This document shows positions 17,506 through 25,273 of a stretch of 32,588 nt of DNA, one piece after another. The notes beneath the pieces are model-generated. The model ran no database searches and was not told the DNA's origin. It saw only the letters and a list, made by a program, of their open reading frames with translations. Every line of letters begins with the position of its first letter. Position 1 is the first letter of the stretch. The position numbers and the translations under genes were made by a program. Source of the DNA: Candidatus Cloacimonadota bacterium (GTDB lineage: Bacteria; Cloacimonadota; Cloacimonadia; Cloacimonadales; TCS61); assembly GCA_021108315.1 (NCBI GenBank), contig JAIORE010000173.1, positions 1 through 32,588 of the forward strand. The letters run 5' to 3'.

Positions 17506-20500
17506 ATGAGTGATAAAATGCGGTTAATACCATTTCGAAATTTAATACATTGGATTTTTGAGGAATATGAACAAGATAAAACAATTTTTGGTATTCCGGA
17601 AACGAAGTTTTTCCAAAAAAGAAATGAAGATCATATAGAGATTTTTGGAGATGTTTGTGAAACTCCGGTTGGTCCGGCTGCCGGTCCTCACACTCAGCTT
17701 GCCCAAAATATTATCGCATCTTATCTTACTGGAGCACGTTTTTTTGAACTGAAAACAGTACAGAAATTAGACTGTTTGGAATTTCCCAAACCTTGTATTT
17801 TGGCAAGAGACGAAGGTTACAACACAGAATGGTCTACAGAACTCAGCATCGAAGGTGCTTACGAAGAATATGTAAAATCTTGGTTTATTCTTCATATTTT
17901 TCAAAAAATATTTAATTTATCACTTTTTGATACTCGTTCTTTTGTTTTTAATATGAGTGTTGGTTATGATCTCGCCGGAATCAAAACTGAAAAAGTAAAT
18001 GATTTCATCGAAGGTTTGAAAAATGCTTCAAATAACGATTTTTTCAACAGTTGTAAAACAATTTTAAAAGATGAACTTGAAAACGGTATTCTATCTGATA
18101 TTTCGGAAAAAAATGATATTTTGAGTACAATCAATGATTTTATTGATGGCATTTCTCCCAATATTTGTAATTCCATAACTCTTTCCACAATGCACGGTTG
18201 TCCTCCCGAAGAGATAGATTCCATCTGTAAATATCTTATCAAAGAAAAAAAACTAAATACTTATGTGAAACTTAATCCCACGTTATTAGGTTTTGAATTT
18301 GTTCGATCTGCTTTTGCTCAAATGGGCTTTGACTATATTGAGCTAAAAGAAGCATCTTTTACGCACGATCTGCAATATGTTCCGGCGATAGAAATGGTAA
18401 AAAATTTAGTTACATTTGCTGAAGAGAATGGTCAGATTTTTGGTGTGAAACTCTCTAATACACTCCCTGTGAAAATTACTCGTAAAGAACTTCCAGGGGA
18501 AGAGATGTATATGTCTGGTAGAGCCTTATATCCGCTTACAATAAATCTTGCAGATAAATTATCAAAAGATTTTGATGGTTTATTGAAAATTTCTTATTCT
18601 GGTGGTGCTGATAATTTCAACATTAAAGCTATTTTTGAAACTGGAATTCAACCCATCACAGTTGCCACAACTCTCTTGAAGCCTGGAGGTTACCAACGTT
18701 TTAATCAATTAGCAGGTATTTTAGAAAATCATCTATTCATACCTAAAAAAATCGATATGGAGAAACTAGCAAAATTAGCTAAAGGTGCAATAGACGATTT
18801 CAATCATCAAAAAGAAGCGCGTTATATTGAATCAAGAAAGTTGAAACAAGAGCTCCCTCAACTTGATTGCTTTATCGCTCCTTGCTCTAATGGATGCCCA
18901 ATTAATCAAGATATTCCTGAATATATTCGTTTTGTGAACGAAGAAAAATATGTAGAAGCTTTAGGAATAATCACTGCAAAGAATCCATTACCTTTTATTA
19001 CCGGTTTTATTTGTGATCATAATTGCCAACTCAAATGCACTCGTATTGATTATGAAGAATCAGTTATGATTCGGGATATGAAACGAATTGCAGCTGAAAA
19101 TGGTTTTGAAGAATTTTATAGGAAATTTAACAACGAAGTTGAAAAAAATCATATAAAAGTGGCAATAATTGGAGCTGGAGCTGCCGGACTTTCTTCTGCT
19201 TATTTTTTACTTAGAGAAGGATTTGATGTCACGATTTACGATAAAGCTGATAAACCGGGAGGAATGGTGAAACACGGAATTCCTAACTTCAGAATTCCAG
19301 ATTGGGCTATAGAAAACGATATTGAACTTATTAAAAAGGCTGGAGTAAAATTTGAACTTGGAGTTGATGAAAACTTCTCAGTTGAAATTTTGAAAAACCA
19401 CGATTACAAATATATTTTATTGGGAATTGGAGCTTGGAAATCTCGTGAACTTCATCTAGAAAAAAATGATGGAACTGTTTTAAATGCTATCAAATTTCTA
19501 CAAAATTATAAGATAGATTCTGAAAGCCAAAAATTAGGAAAAAATGTAGCAGTAATTGGTGGTGGAAACTCTGCAATGGATGGAGCCAGAGCTGCTAAGT
19601 GCACAAAGGGAGTGGAAAAAGTTCATATTATCTATCGCCGAACTCAAAACGAAATGCCAGCAGATAGAGAAGAATATGAAGAAGCTTTGCACGATGGAAT
19701 TATTTTCAAAGACCTTTTATTACCTGTTGAATTTACTGATGGAATTCTGAAATGTCAAAAAATGAAGCTTGGTCAGTCTGATGCTTCCGGTCGAAGATCA
19801 CCAATTCCTATCTTTGATGAATTCGAAGAAATCAAGATAGATACAGTGATCACTGCTATTGGAGAACTGGTTGATTATGATATTCTCAAGAAAAATGGAA
19901 TTGAGATTTCAGATAAAGGTAATATAAAAACAGATACAAATAGTTTGGAAACTAATATTGAGAATGTATTTGTGATGGGAGATGCTTATCGTGGTCCAGC
20001 AACTGTGGTAGAAGCAATTGCTGATGCTACAAAAATAACAAAAGCTATTTTCAAAAAAGAAAGTATTGCTGATTATGAATCCAAATTTATTCCTGAAATT
20101 GAACTTGACAAAATAAAACAAACTTCAAAAATTTTAGATAAGAAGTCCTTAATCATAAAGGCTTTTGATAAGGAATTAGCTGATTATTCTCAAAATGAAT
20201 CAAATCGTTGTTTGGAGTGCAATATTGTTTGTAATATTTGTACGGAAGTGTGCCCAAATAGAGCAAATATCGCCATAAATATTTCCAATGATCTTTTTAA
20301 TGATGCGAACCAGATAATTCATATTGACGGAATGTGTAATGAATGTGGGAATTGCTCAATTTTCTGTCCATACGATGGATATCCTTACAAAGATAAATTC
20401 ATACTTTTCTGGACAGAAGAAGATTTTGAAGATAATGAAAATGAAGGATTTTTACTCATCAATAACCAACGTCAACCTGAGTTTAAAATCCGCTATGATA

Positions 20501-20649
20501 AGGATATTTTTGTAATTAAATTTATCAGTAATGAAGAAATATTCTCAGAAAAAGATATAAAAGCAATACCTGATTTTGAGAAAATTACTTCGTTGATCTG
20601 GACTGTATTTCAGAAGCACTCTTATTTACTTACTATAGGAGATAAATAA
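17506..20649 (+). CDS. ygfK: YgfK-like Fe-S/FAD oxidoreductase ('putative selenate reductase subunit')
   Basis: MRLIPFRNLIHWIFEEYEQDKTIFGIPETKF, ETPVGPAAGPHTQLAQNI, TLSTMHGCPPEEI, APCSNGCPINQDIPEYIR, GltD-like GAGAAGLSSAYFLL, C-terminal CLECNIVCNICTEVCPN and CNECGNCSIFCPYDGYPYKDKF clusters. Confidence 0.93.
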   Translation: MSDKMRLIPFRNLIHWIFEEYEQDKTIFGIPETKFFQKRNEDHIEIFGDVCETPVGPAAGPHTQLAQNIIASYLTGARFFELKTVQKLDCLEFPKPCILARDEGYNTEWSTELSIEGAYEEYVKSWFILHIFQKIFNLSLFDTRSFVFNMSVGYDLAGIKTEKVNDFIEGLKNASNNDFFNSCKTILKDELENGILSDISEKNDILSTINDFIDGISPNICNSITLSTMHGCPPEEIDSICKYLIKEKKLNTYVKLNPTLLGFEFVRSAFAQMGFDYIELKEASFTHDLQYVPAIEMVKNLVTFAEENGQIFGVKLSNTLPVKITRKELPGEEMYMSGRALYPLTINLADKLSKDFDGLLKISYSGGADNFNIKAIFETGIQPITVATTLLKPGGYQRFNQLAGILENHLFIPKKIDMEKLAKLAKGAIDDFNHQKEARYIESRKLKQELPQLDCFIAPCSNGCPINQDIPEYIRFVNEEKYVEALGIITAKNPLPFITGFICDHNCQLKCTRIDYEESVMIRDMKRIAAENGFEEFYRKFNNEVEKNHIKVAIIGAGAAGLSSAYFLLREGFDVTIYDKADKPGGMVKHGIPNFRIPDWAIENDIELIKKAGVKFELGVDENFSVEILKNHDYKYILLGIGAWKSRELHLEKNDGTVLNAIKFLQNYKIDSESQKLGKNVAVIGGGNSAMDGARAAKCTKGVEKVHIIYRRTQNEMPADREEYEEALHDGIIFKDLLLPVEFTDGILKCQKMKLGQSDASGRRSPIPIFDEFEEIKIDTVITAIGELVDYDILKKNGIEISDKGNIKTDTNSLETNIENVFVMGDAYRGPATVVEAIADATKITKAIFKKESIADYESKFIPEIELDKIKQTSKILDKKSLIIKAFDKELADYSQNESNRCLECNIVCNICTEVCPNRANIAINISNDLFNDANQIIHIDGMCNECGNCSIFCPYDGYPYKDKFILFWTEEDFEDNENEGFLLINNQRQPEFKIRYDKDIFVIKFISNEEIFSEKDIKAIPDFEKITSLIWTVFQKHSYLLTIGDK

Positions 20650-20651
20650 AG

Positions 20652-20683
20652 ATTTTGAACCTCTGATTTTCGAGGATCAAAAA
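20652..20683 (+). terminator. Putative terminator hairpin after ygfK
   Basis: TTTTGAACCTC-tgatttt-cGAGGATCAAAA inverted repeat just after the stop; the T-tract is weak. Confidence 0.4.
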
Positions 20684-20819
20684 CAGATAAAAAATAAAGA
20701 TTTTGAAAAAAATACTACGTCTCGATCCCAAGTTTTTTTGGGAATGCTTGATGTTAATATTAAGAAAAAATTATAATTTGAAAAAAACTTAGTTTGTATT
20801 GTTTGAAAAAGGGGGAATT

Positions 20820-21257
20820 ATGAACAATGCTTTAATAACTTATCAAGTAGAAAAATCAACGATAATTTATCATTTATTAATCTGTTTTTATTTGGTTTTT
20901 CTTTTTGTATTTACAGCAATAATTTTTATCAAAACTGGAGATTTTTATTTTAATATTATAATCGGAGTAGTTTTTTTAAGCTTAGTTAGTGTAATTTTCT
21001 TGATTTTGATTACTCCTTTCAAAATATTCATAGATAATGATCTCATTAGTTTCAAATCTATGTTTTCCAAAAAAACTTATCATATACAGGAAATGATCAA
21101 TATTAAAACCAGTATCAGTGGAAGCACAATGCATTTTCATTTCAAAATTAAAGATAAAAAGAAGAGAATTTCCATTCCAAATAGAATTACTAATCTCTAT
21201 AAATTGTTATCCGATTTAAAAATGGAAAATAAAGATATTGAATTTTATGGATGCTAA
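20820..21257 (+). CDS. Small membrane protein: two N-terminal TM helices plus PH-like cytoplasmic domain
   Basis: ATG 20820 with RBS aaaaGGGGGaatt; two hydrophobic stretches, then FKIFIDNDLISFKSMFSKKTYHIQEMINIKT. Confidence 0.6.
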   Translation: MNNALITYQVEKSTIIYHLLICFYLVFLFVFTAIIFIKTGDFYFNIIIGVVFLSLVSVIFLILITPFKIFIDNDLISFKSMFSKKTYHIQEMINIKTSISGSTMHFHFKIKDKKKRISIPNRITNLYKLLSDLKMENKDIEFYGC

Positions 21258-21350
21258 TTACGATTCAGCAAAAAATAATAAAACTTATTTGACATAAATT
21301 AATAGATACAAAGAAGTTGCCCACACTAAAAAAATATAGGAGAAAAGGAT

Positions 21351-21437
21351 ATGAAAATTGTAGTATCTATTGATGTTATGATTCTTCGCATTTATAAAAT
21401 GCGTAGATTATCCTGTATCTTTTATAACAATTTCTAA
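21351..21437 (+). promoter_or_regulatory. Putative 28-codon leader ORF upstream of ygeW-like gene
   Basis: RBS GGAGAA then ATG; MKIVVSIDVMILRIYKMRRLSCIFYNNF followed by TAA TAA; internal hairpin CGCATTT-ata-AAATGCG. Confidence 0.4.
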
Positions 21438-21480
21438 TAACAAACCACTATAAATTATTGTTTTCATTTGCAGTTTATAG

Positions 21481-21501
21481 TTATCTAATAGATAATTTTT
21501 T
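21481..21501 (+). terminator. Weak AT-rich attenuator-like hairpin with T-tract
   Basis: TTATCT-AAT-AGATAA followed immediately by TTTTTT, between the leader ORF and the carbamoyltransferase gene. Confidence 0.35.
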
Positions 21502-21666
21502 AAGTTATTTTTTTAGACACATTATAAATATCTCAAACATTAAACCTTTATAAATCATTAAATATGGATTTTCTGTAGAGATTTGATGCTTCTACAAAAT
21601 TCTAATGAATTATCTTGGTTAAAAACAAATTAATTGAATCATGAAAATATAAAAAAGGAGAAAATT

Positions 21667-22743
21667 ATGCGTTCAAATAAATTTTTAGGAAGGGACTGGC
21701 TTAGTCCAGAAATTGATTATACGAAAGAAGAATGGGAAACATTGTTAAGATTGGCAGAAGAATTAAAAACTCGTTATGCTTTGAATGAAGACACTTCACA
21801 TATTTTGAGAGGAAAAACTCTCTATACTATGTTCTTTAATAGTTCATTAAGAACCAGAAGTACATTTGCAGCCGGTATTCAGCAATTAGGTGGTTTTCAT
21901 GTAGATTTGGAGCCGGGAAAAACTTACACTCCAGCTCGAAAAGGGTATGAAATCCCTTACAAAACAGAAAGAATTTGTGATGTAGCTCAAGTACTCAGCA
22001 GAACTGGTGATGCACTCGCAATTCGTATGTATGGAAAACCATCACAGTGGATTTACGGATTTGCTCATGAAACTATGAAGGAATTTGCTCATTATTCAGA
22101 TATTCCAATCATCAATATGGAGTGCGATATCTATCATCCATGTCAAGCTTTAGCCGATATGCTTACTATCAAAGAAAAATTCGGAGATTTCAAAAAGAAA
22201 AAATTCGTGATAAGCTGGGCATATTCCGGTTCTACCTCAAAACCATTTGCAGTTCCGCAAAGTCTTGCTCTGGCTCCTTCATTATTAGGAATGGATGTTG
22301 TATTAGCTAGACCAAAAGGATTTGAACTTGATCCAAAAATCACTAAACAGTGTGAAGATTATGCAGCTCAAAATGGCTCAACTTTTGAAGAAACAGATGA
22401 TATGGAAGCAGCATTCGAAAATGCGCATGTAGTTTATCCTAAATCTTGGGGAGCTCTTGATTATTTTGCTCATGCTGATGAAAACGGTAAAAAAATAAAA
22501 GAAGAAAATCTTGCAGGAATGAAAGATCTTTTTGAAAGAAACAAGCACTGGATTTGTGATGAAAATAAGATGAAACTCATTGATAAAAACGGAATATATA
22601 TGCACTGTCTTCCTGCTGATAGAGGAATGGAAGTTACGGATGCTGTAATAGACGGACCACAAAGCGTAGTGTATGATGAAGCAGAAAACAGATTACATGC
22701 ACAAAAAGCGATTATGGCTCTTCTGATGGGTGGTAGATTGTAG
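21667..22743 (+). CDS. ygeW: YgeW-like (knotted AOTC/SOTC/YgeW group) carbamoyltransferase
   Basis: FFNSSLRTRSTFAAG carbamoyl-phosphate motif, YHPCQALADMLT, HCLPADRGMEVTDAV, ENRLHAQKAIMALLM; ATG 21667 after aaaaaGGAGAAaatt (track start 21634 is too far upstream). Confidence 0.82.
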   Translation: MRSNKFLGRDWLSPEIDYTKEEWETLLRLAEELKTRYALNEDTSHILRGKTLYTMFFNSSLRTRSTFAAGIQQLGGFHVDLEPGKTYTPARKGYEIPYKTERICDVAQVLSRTGDALAIRMYGKPSQWIYGFAHETMKEFAHYSDIPIINMECDIYHPCQALADMLTIKEKFGDFKKKKFVISWAYSGSTSKPFAVPQSLALAPSLLGMDVVLARPKGFELDPKITKQCEDYAAQNGSTFEETDDMEAAFENAHVVYPKSWGALDYFAHADENGKKIKEENLAGMKDLFERNKHWICDENKMKLIDKNGIYMHCLPADRGMEVTDAVIDGPQSVVYDEAENRLHAQKAIMALLMGGRL

Positions 22744-22758
22744 AGACTTGCCTACGAA

Positions 22759-22915
22759 AACCTTGAAAATGGCTTCTACCAGAGGAATTCTTAGGTGTTA
22801 GCATTTTCAATGGTTGAAACAAAATAAATGATTACAAGGAGAAAAGAACGATAGAGATAAAACCATTGAAAAGGTTTAGCAAGGAGAAAATTCTTTTAAA
22901 CCTTTTCAAGGTTTA
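22759..22915. repeat. Two consecutive AACC(N)TTGAAAA(N)GG(TT) hairpin elements
   Basis: AACCTTGAAAATG (22759-22771) with CATTTTCAATGGTT (22802-22815); AACCATTGAAAAGGTTTA (22861-22878) with TAAACCTTTTCAAGGTTTA (22897-22915). Confidence 0.75.
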
Positions 22916-22942
22916 AAAGAAGAAAAAAAATAAGGAGAAAAT

Positions 22943-23980
22943 ATGTTAGTAGATATGAAAGGAAAAGATGTAATCTGTACTCAGAAGCTTTCTGTGGACG
23001 AGATTAATGCGATTTTGAAATTAGCAAAAGAGATGAAAGCAGACAGATATGGAAACGATTATAACCAATTAATCAAAGATAGAACATTTCTCATGTTCTT
23101 TTTTAATCCCTCCCTTAGAACGAGAATTTCATTTGAATCCGCTTCGACTGAATTAGGTGGACATGCTCAATTTTTGGAACCTAAAACGATGAGATTGAAA
23201 AAAACAAGTGGTGGTGTTGAAGTTCAAGCTGGAGAAACCATTGAAGATGCTGCCAAAGTATTAGCGAGATATGCTTGTGGAATGGGAATTAGAATTCTGG
23301 AAACTTCTGTGGAAAATTATGGTGATGGAAATGCACTTTTGCGTGAATATGCCAAATGGATGGATGTACCGATCATAAATATGGCTGATGATAAATATCA
23401 TCCTTGCCAAGGGTTATCAGATGTGATGGGAATGCAGGAGCATAAAGGTGATCTAAAAGGGAAAACGATTTTGATGACTTGGGCTCACGGAGATTTAGCT
23501 CGTTCATATTGCTCGGTTCATGAAAATTTATTAATCACTTCCAGATTAGGTATGAATGTGAAACTTGCTTTTCCAAAAGGCTATGATCTTCCCGAAGAGG
23601 AAATTGCTAAAGTAAAAGCAAATTGTGAAGCAAACGGAACCAAATTTGAAATCATTAATGATTCTTATGAAGGATATACAAAAGATGTAGAATTTGTTTA
23701 TTCCAGAAACTGGTTCGGACCAGATTTTTACCAGATAGGAAAAGAAGCTGAAATTGCCAGAGCTAGCAAAATGACCGATTGGATCTGCGATCAGGAAAGA
23801 ATGAATCGTACGAATAATGCCCTTTACATTCATCCGATGCCAGTAGATCGCGGTAAAGAAGTTACAGACGAAGTTGCCAGCGGAGCAAATTCTATCATTG
23901 TGGATATTGCGGAAAATAGACTTCATACTCAAAAAGCGATCATGGCAATGACGATTGCAGGATTAAAAGTAGATATCTAA
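22943..23980 (+). CDS. Second ornithine/N-acetylornithine-type carbamoyltransferase family protein
   Basis: FFFNPSLRTRISFE, YHPCQGLSDVMGM, HPMPVDRGKEVTDEV, ENRLHTQKAIMAM; RBS aaGGAGAAaat. Confidence 0.88.
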   Translation: MLVDMKGKDVICTQKLSVDEINAILKLAKEMKADRYGNDYNQLIKDRTFLMFFFNPSLRTRISFESASTELGGHAQFLEPKTMRLKKTSGGVEVQAGETIEDAAKVLARYACGMGIRILETSVENYGDGNALLREYAKWMDVPIINMADDKYHPCQGLSDVMGMQEHKGDLKGKTILMTWAHGDLARSYCSVHENLLITSRLGMNVKLAFPKGYDLPEEEIAKVKANCEANGTKFEIINDSYEGYTKDVEFVYSRNWFGPDFYQIGKEAEIARASKMTDWICDQERMNRTNNALYIHPMPVDRGKEVTDEVASGANSIIVDIAENRLHTQKAIMAMTIAGLKVDI

Positions 23981-24067
23981 GAAAGAAAAAGATGAAACCA
24001 CAAATTAACTCAAATTTACACAAAAAAAAGAGTCATTCAACTGAATAGAAATCAAATAGATTAGATG

Positions 24068-24255
24068 TTTCCCGAACCAATTTGATAACAAAAATTGTTA
24101 GGGAAATATTAATAATCCCGAGTCAGGTTTTGTAAATGTTACATTTAACTTTTTCAAAACCTATGACATCCATTACTAAACAAAGTTAACTATTGTGCAA
24201 AACTCGACTCGAGATTTTACAAAATGAATATGTCTTACGAAGACAAACTTCGTAA
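24068..24255. repeat. Cluster of inverted repeats upstream of carbamate kinase
   Basis: TTTCCCgAACcAATTT/AAAATTGTTaGGGAAA (24068-24106); AGGTTTTG-TAAATGT-t-ACATTTA-N7-CAAAACCT (24125-24162); TTACGAAG-acaaa-CTTCGTAA (24235-24255). Confidence 0.75.
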
Positions 24256-24292
24256 TGAGATTTTGATAAAATTATAAAGAAGGAGAAAATAA

Positions 24293-25249
24293 ATGTCAGA
24301 AAAAACACTAGTAGTGATCGCTCTGGGCGGGAATGCGATCAAACAAGCTAAAGAAAAAGGAACTGTTGAAAATCAAAGGAGAAATGTAGCAATAACCTGT
24401 GAACAACTTGTGAAAATGAATGAATTGAATTATAAACTGATTATAACTCATGGTAATGGACCACAAGCTGGGAGTTTATTGATTCAACAAGAAGAAGCAA
24501 AAGATCTTGTAGCACCCCAACCAATGGATATTGTGGGAGCTATGACTCAAGGTCAGATCGGTTATATGTTCCAAAATATTTTACAAAATTATTTTATGAG
24601 AAAGAAAAAAAATATACCGATTGCAACACTTATAACTCAAGTTTTAGTAAAAGAAGATGACCCCGATTTTGATAACCCTAGTAAACCTGTAGGTCCTTTT
24701 TATACTGAAGAAGAAGCTCTTAACTTAAAAGAAACTAAAGGCTATATTGTAAAAAAAGTTAAGCCAAAAGGTGAAAAAACTTGGCGAAGGGTTGTTCCCT
24801 CTCCTGAACCATACAAAATAGTTGAAACTGAATGTATTCAAGCATTGATTGACGCTCATGCGATTGTGATTGCGTCTGGAGGTGGTGGCGTTCCTGTTAT
24901 GCAAAAAGCTGATGGAACTCTGATCGGTTTGGAAGCTGTGATTGATAAGGATAAAGCAGGTAATAAACTTGCTTTATCCGTGAATGCTGATATTTATTTG
25001 ATATTAACCGATGTGGAAAATGCTTGCATAAATTTTGGTAAGCCAGAAGAAAAATCTTTAGGAAAAATTACAGTATCAGAAGCTGAAAAATATCTTGCTG
25101 AAGGACATTTCCTTGCAGGCAGTATGGGACCCAAAGTCACGGCTGCCATTAGGTTTGTTAAAGCTGGTGGTAAACAATCTATAATTACATCCTTAGCTTG
25201 TGCAGTAGATGCCTTAGCAGGTAAAACTGGAACAATTATAGTGAAATAA
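24293..25249 (+). CDS. arcC: Carbamate kinase
   Basis: VVIALGGNAIKQ, THGNGPQAGSLLIQQE, DIVGAMTQGQIGYM, VIASGGGGVPV, AGSMGPKVTAAIRF. Confidence 0.95.
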   Translation: MSEKTLVVIALGGNAIKQAKEKGTVENQRRNVAITCEQLVKMNELNYKLIITHGNGPQAGSLLIQQEEAKDLVAPQPMDIVGAMTQGQIGYMFQNILQNYFMRKKKNIPIATLITQVLVKEDDPDFDNPSKPVGPFYTEEEALNLKETKGYIVKKVKPKGEKTWRRVVPSPEPYKIVETECIQALIDAHAIVIASGGGGVPVMQKADGTLIGLEAVIDKDKAGNKLALSVNADIYLILTDVENACINFGKPEEKSLGKITVSEAEKYLAEGHFLAGSMGPKVTAAIRFVKAGGKQSIITSLACAVDALAGKTGTIIVK

Positions 25250-25273
25250 GAAAGTTGCAAAAAAGGAGAATTT

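Noticed and set aside
19556-20515. Alternative-frame + ORFs inside ygfK (64 aa, 63 aa)
   Set aside because: Nested in a well-conserved reading frame; no independent RBS or domain.
17506-20649. Calling this cluster a selenate reductase system because of the YgfK annotation name
   Set aside because: The historical name is not supported by neighbours; SsnA, carbamoyltransferases and carbamate kinase point to nitrogen-compound catabolism.
22759-22915. CRISPR array
   Set aside because: Repeats are inverted hairpin units without regular spacers, only two units, no cas genes.
22378-24000. Minus-strand ORFs opposite the carbamoyltransferases (94 aa, 128 aa)
   Set aside because: Antisense of strongly recognisable genes; composition is a by-product of codon usage.
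21667-25249. Plain arginine deiminase pathway (arcA-arcB-arcC)
   Set aside because: No arginine deiminase (arcA) or arginine/ornithine antiporter in the window; YgfK and SsnA neighbours and two divergent carbamoyltransferases fit a different pathway.
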